From NCBI RefSeq assembly GCF_003144245.1, contig NW_020289978.1, positions 620,001-684,000 of the forward strand: a stretch of 64,000 bases of DNA, read 5' to 3'. This stretch comes from Jaminaea rosea. Taxonomy: Eukaryota > Basidiomycota > Exobasidiomycetes > Microstromatales. Below are positions 61,688-64,000 of the stretch, piece after piece. The position numbers were made by a program, and so were the translations under genes. The notes under the pieces were generated by a model. The model was given only the letters and a program-made list of their open reading frames with translations. It had not been told where the DNA came from and did not search any database. The stretch's first letter is position 1, and the number at the start of each line of letters is the position of its first letter.

Positions 61688-62218
61688 GAAACCGTATTCG
61701 AGCCATTGGTCATGTCAATTATCTGTATACCCACGTCAGCAATCGCATCAGTCAGTCAAGTGCAGGACGGAGGCGTAGATCGAGCGAGATGACGATTGCG
61801 CTTGTTTTTTCGCGTCAATTTTCTGTATACAAAGATTCGTCGTTGCAGCCTGGCTCATTGTCGGATGGGTTTGTCTTGATTTCTGAAGGCTCGACGAGGA
61901 GATTGATGGTCTTTGCCGATCGGCGAGATTCGCTGCGGTGGTTGGCCTGATGCTGCCCAAGCCTTTGCCTCCCTGTGTGCTCCTCTCACATTGCCCCCTT
62001 CGATCCTCGCCCACTCCAACACGCCCCTGCTTCAAGTCTATAAACGGTCGCTTTCGCTGGCTCTCGGATTGAATGTGGATAACTTGAGAGACACGCTTGG
62101 CCTTTGCCTTTGCCTCTTCACCCTCGCATCTGCCCTGACACGCCTCCTTCTCCTCCTCGGCATTCGTCAGCTCTCTCTGGTCCTGTCCCTTCTCAGCGGC
62201 TCTGCTGTGCGCGCACGC
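61688..62218. other. Convergent intergenic region
   Basis: 3' UTR space between polymerase kappa and the convergent NAP1. TTTTTTCGCGTCAATTTTC around 61805 and TCTGTATACA at 61721 and 61822 (an inexact repeat of a palindrome-like GTATAC core) are the only features noticed. No gene was seen. Confidence 0.5.
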
Positions 62219-63946
62219 TTACTGGTGCTTGCACTCCTGGGGATCTTGTGACCCAGCCATCTGCGACCCAGCGCCGAGAGACCTACGCTGACGGCCATCG
62301 TCCTCCTCATCCTCATCATCCTCATCATCGTCATCCTCATCGTCCTCGTCCTCAAAGTCATCATCATCGAGATCTTCGTACGCAAGCGCCTTGCCCGAGA
62401 AGTAGTCGACGGCACGCGGGATGATTCTGTCCTTGAGGTCCTCGCCGATCTGGTAGTCGAGCTCGAGACGCTCGTCGATCTCGTCGAGGTCAACATCCTC
62501 GTCGTCGCCGTCCTTTGGTGGGCGAGGGGGATTGAAGAAGTTGAAGACAGAAGAGGTGGGGACGGAGCGCTTGACAGTGCGCGTCTGGTTGGTGTTCTTG
62601 TTGCGCTGCTTCTTTGTCTCGACCTTGTGAGTGAGGTCCTTGCCTGGCAGTGAGTGAGTGAGGTGAAGGAGCCAGCGGAACGTTGGTCAGCCGCCATGCT
62701 CACAAGACAGCAACCGAATGCCGACTGCATCGTGCGGTACACTTACCCTCTTTCCAATGAATTTCGCATCCCTCGGCATGGTCGTAGACGAGGTCACCAG
62801 AGTAGCCGACGCCGTCCTGGTAATAGTAGGTCTTGGTGAGGATCGAGTCGGTGAAGAAGTCATTCTTGGCGGTGTCGAAGACAAATTCAAGCTTGAAGCC
62901 CGATGCGTCGGTAAGGTACGACATGCGAACGTCGGTGAGGGCCTTGAGAGCCTCCTCGTCACGCTCCTCGATGAGCTCAGAAAGGGCAACGTGGTTCTTG
63001 AGGGCGGTGAGCCAAAATTCAGGGATGCCCTCGTTCTTGGCATCGGCGGGAACCTCGGTATCGGCGTATGATTGCTTCTTAACAGGCTCGTCGTCCTCAT
63101 CGTCGCTCTCCTCCTGAGGCTCTGACTCCTCACCCTTGACGACCTCGTCCCTGGTAGGCTCGGCCTTGCCGTTGACGATCTCAGAGCGGCGCTGGTAGAT
63201 TGGGGCGTACTTGGTGGCGTACTTCCTGTGAGCGGCGGGGAAGCATAGGGGAACATGGTCAGGAATACTTGTCGTTCAGCCAAGAAAAGTAGAAGCGGAA
63301 GCTCACTTCTCGAGCTCGAGGATCTCCTTCTGGAACTCGGTCTCGATCTTGGTGTGCTCCTGCACAAGACGAGAGGAGACGGCGAGGTCAGACATGTTCG
63401 ATCAATCGCTCATGGTAATGCTACTCACCACCTGGAGACCCTTGAGACCCTCCACACGACGCTTGATGTGGTCGGGAAGGCTCTCGATGTAGCCAGACGA
63501 GCGTCCGACGAGGCTGTTGAGCTTGTCCTGCATCAAGCCAGCAAGAGCGGGATTGCTGGAGAGGGCAGAGGCGACATCTGAAGAGCGTGATAAAAGCGGT
63601 CAAGGGACAAGTAGGCGTAAGTACGAAGTTCGCGAATGGCATTGTTGACTGGGCTCCCGCTCACCTGCTCCCTCGTCCTCCTCGCCAATGGTGCCGACAG
63701 TAGGACGCGACAGAGCCTCCCTGGTGAGGGGAGCATTGCTCAGCGGCGTATTCTGGGGCGTGGGTGCCACCATGTCGCTGTTGCGGTTCCTGACGGCGCG
63801 AAAGAAGATGAGGGTGAAGGAGAAGAGATGGATGGAGGTCAGCCAACCAGTCCACATTGCCACATCCACGCCATTTGAGGCCCAATCCCTCCGTCCCTCG
63901 CTCTTGGTGCGCCTACTTACTTTCCAATCTCAACGTTGCTCGACAT
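62219..63946 (-). CDS. NAP1: Nucleosome assembly protein NAP1
   Basis: Histone H2A-H2B chaperone acting in nucleus and cytoplasm. Six exons: 63946-63921, 63789-63665, 63577-63429, 63359-63307, 63225-62747, 62643-62219 (1,257 nt, 418 aa; yeast 417). Start MSSNVEIG is in a 26-nt exon. Exon 3 has [20 protein letters not shown], where the Nap1 dimerisation helix begins; exons 4-5 have [20 protein letters not shown]. The core earmuff region shows [47 protein letters not shown] and [19 protein letters not shown]. Exon 6 holds [31 protein letters not shown] and the acidic Asp/Glu tail typical of histone chaperones. All junctions keep phase. All donors are GTGAGY or GTAAGT. Only 54 bp of upstream sequence is in the window. 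Confidence 0.96.
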
Positions 63947-64000
63947 GATGCCTCGAAGTTGCGCAGAGTGTGAGGATGGCAAGGAAGAGGCGATTGATGT

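Overview
The window is a 64 kb piece of a GC-rich, gene-dense fungal nuclear genome. Most genes carry zero to five introns of about 50-90 nt. A Dam1 subunit of the DASH kinetochore ring, HAM1-type lipid-binding protein, Atg4, Dug1 and an ankyrin/PH/ORD oxysterol-binding protein together point to Dikarya. The C-terminal form of Dam1 and the low intron number suggest a basidiomycete, possibly Ustilaginomycotina; the subphylum is inference.

Layout. 0-11 kb: ATP synthase alpha on the minus strand (11 exons, one of 7 nt), a Ser-rich unknown protein, a DUF3405 membrane protein and a mitochondrial carrier. 11-21 kb: the sparsest part, holding only ribosomal protein uL14 and then an accessory block. 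That block contains degenerate direct repeats, a duplicated intron-like 5' leader, an unrecognised gene and a decayed tandem copy of it. 21-32 kb: a Red5/ZC3H3-like CCCH protein, DAM1, DUG1, a HAM1-like protein and a DUF427 protein. 32-43 kb: an Osh-type sterol carrier with FFAT motif, an SNX3-like PX protein with a long N-terminal extension, a large coiled-coil unknown and deoxyhypusine synthase. 43-51 kb: an Elp2 ORF with a whole phosphopantetheine adenylyltransferase (PPAT) inserted in it, THO subunit 3 and a probable mitochondrial unknown. 51-64 kb: an MCUR1/CCDC90-like membrane protein, a 1,582-residue Atg4, DNA polymerase kappa and NAP1.

The most striking object is the 43156-47310 ORF. 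Elongator subunit Elp2 is split exactly between its two halves by a CoA-biosynthesis enzyme, all in one unbroken reading frame. Elongator consumes acetyl-CoA, so the fusion would join a CoA-making step to a CoA-using complex. The ORF is divergent from deoxyhypusine synthase, another translation-related enzyme, with 185 bp between the start codons.

Gene models here were spliced by eye using reading frame, GT/GC-AG borders and remembered family sequences. No search or alignment program was run. No tRNA, rRNA, CRISPR array, retroelement or DNA transposon could be supported.
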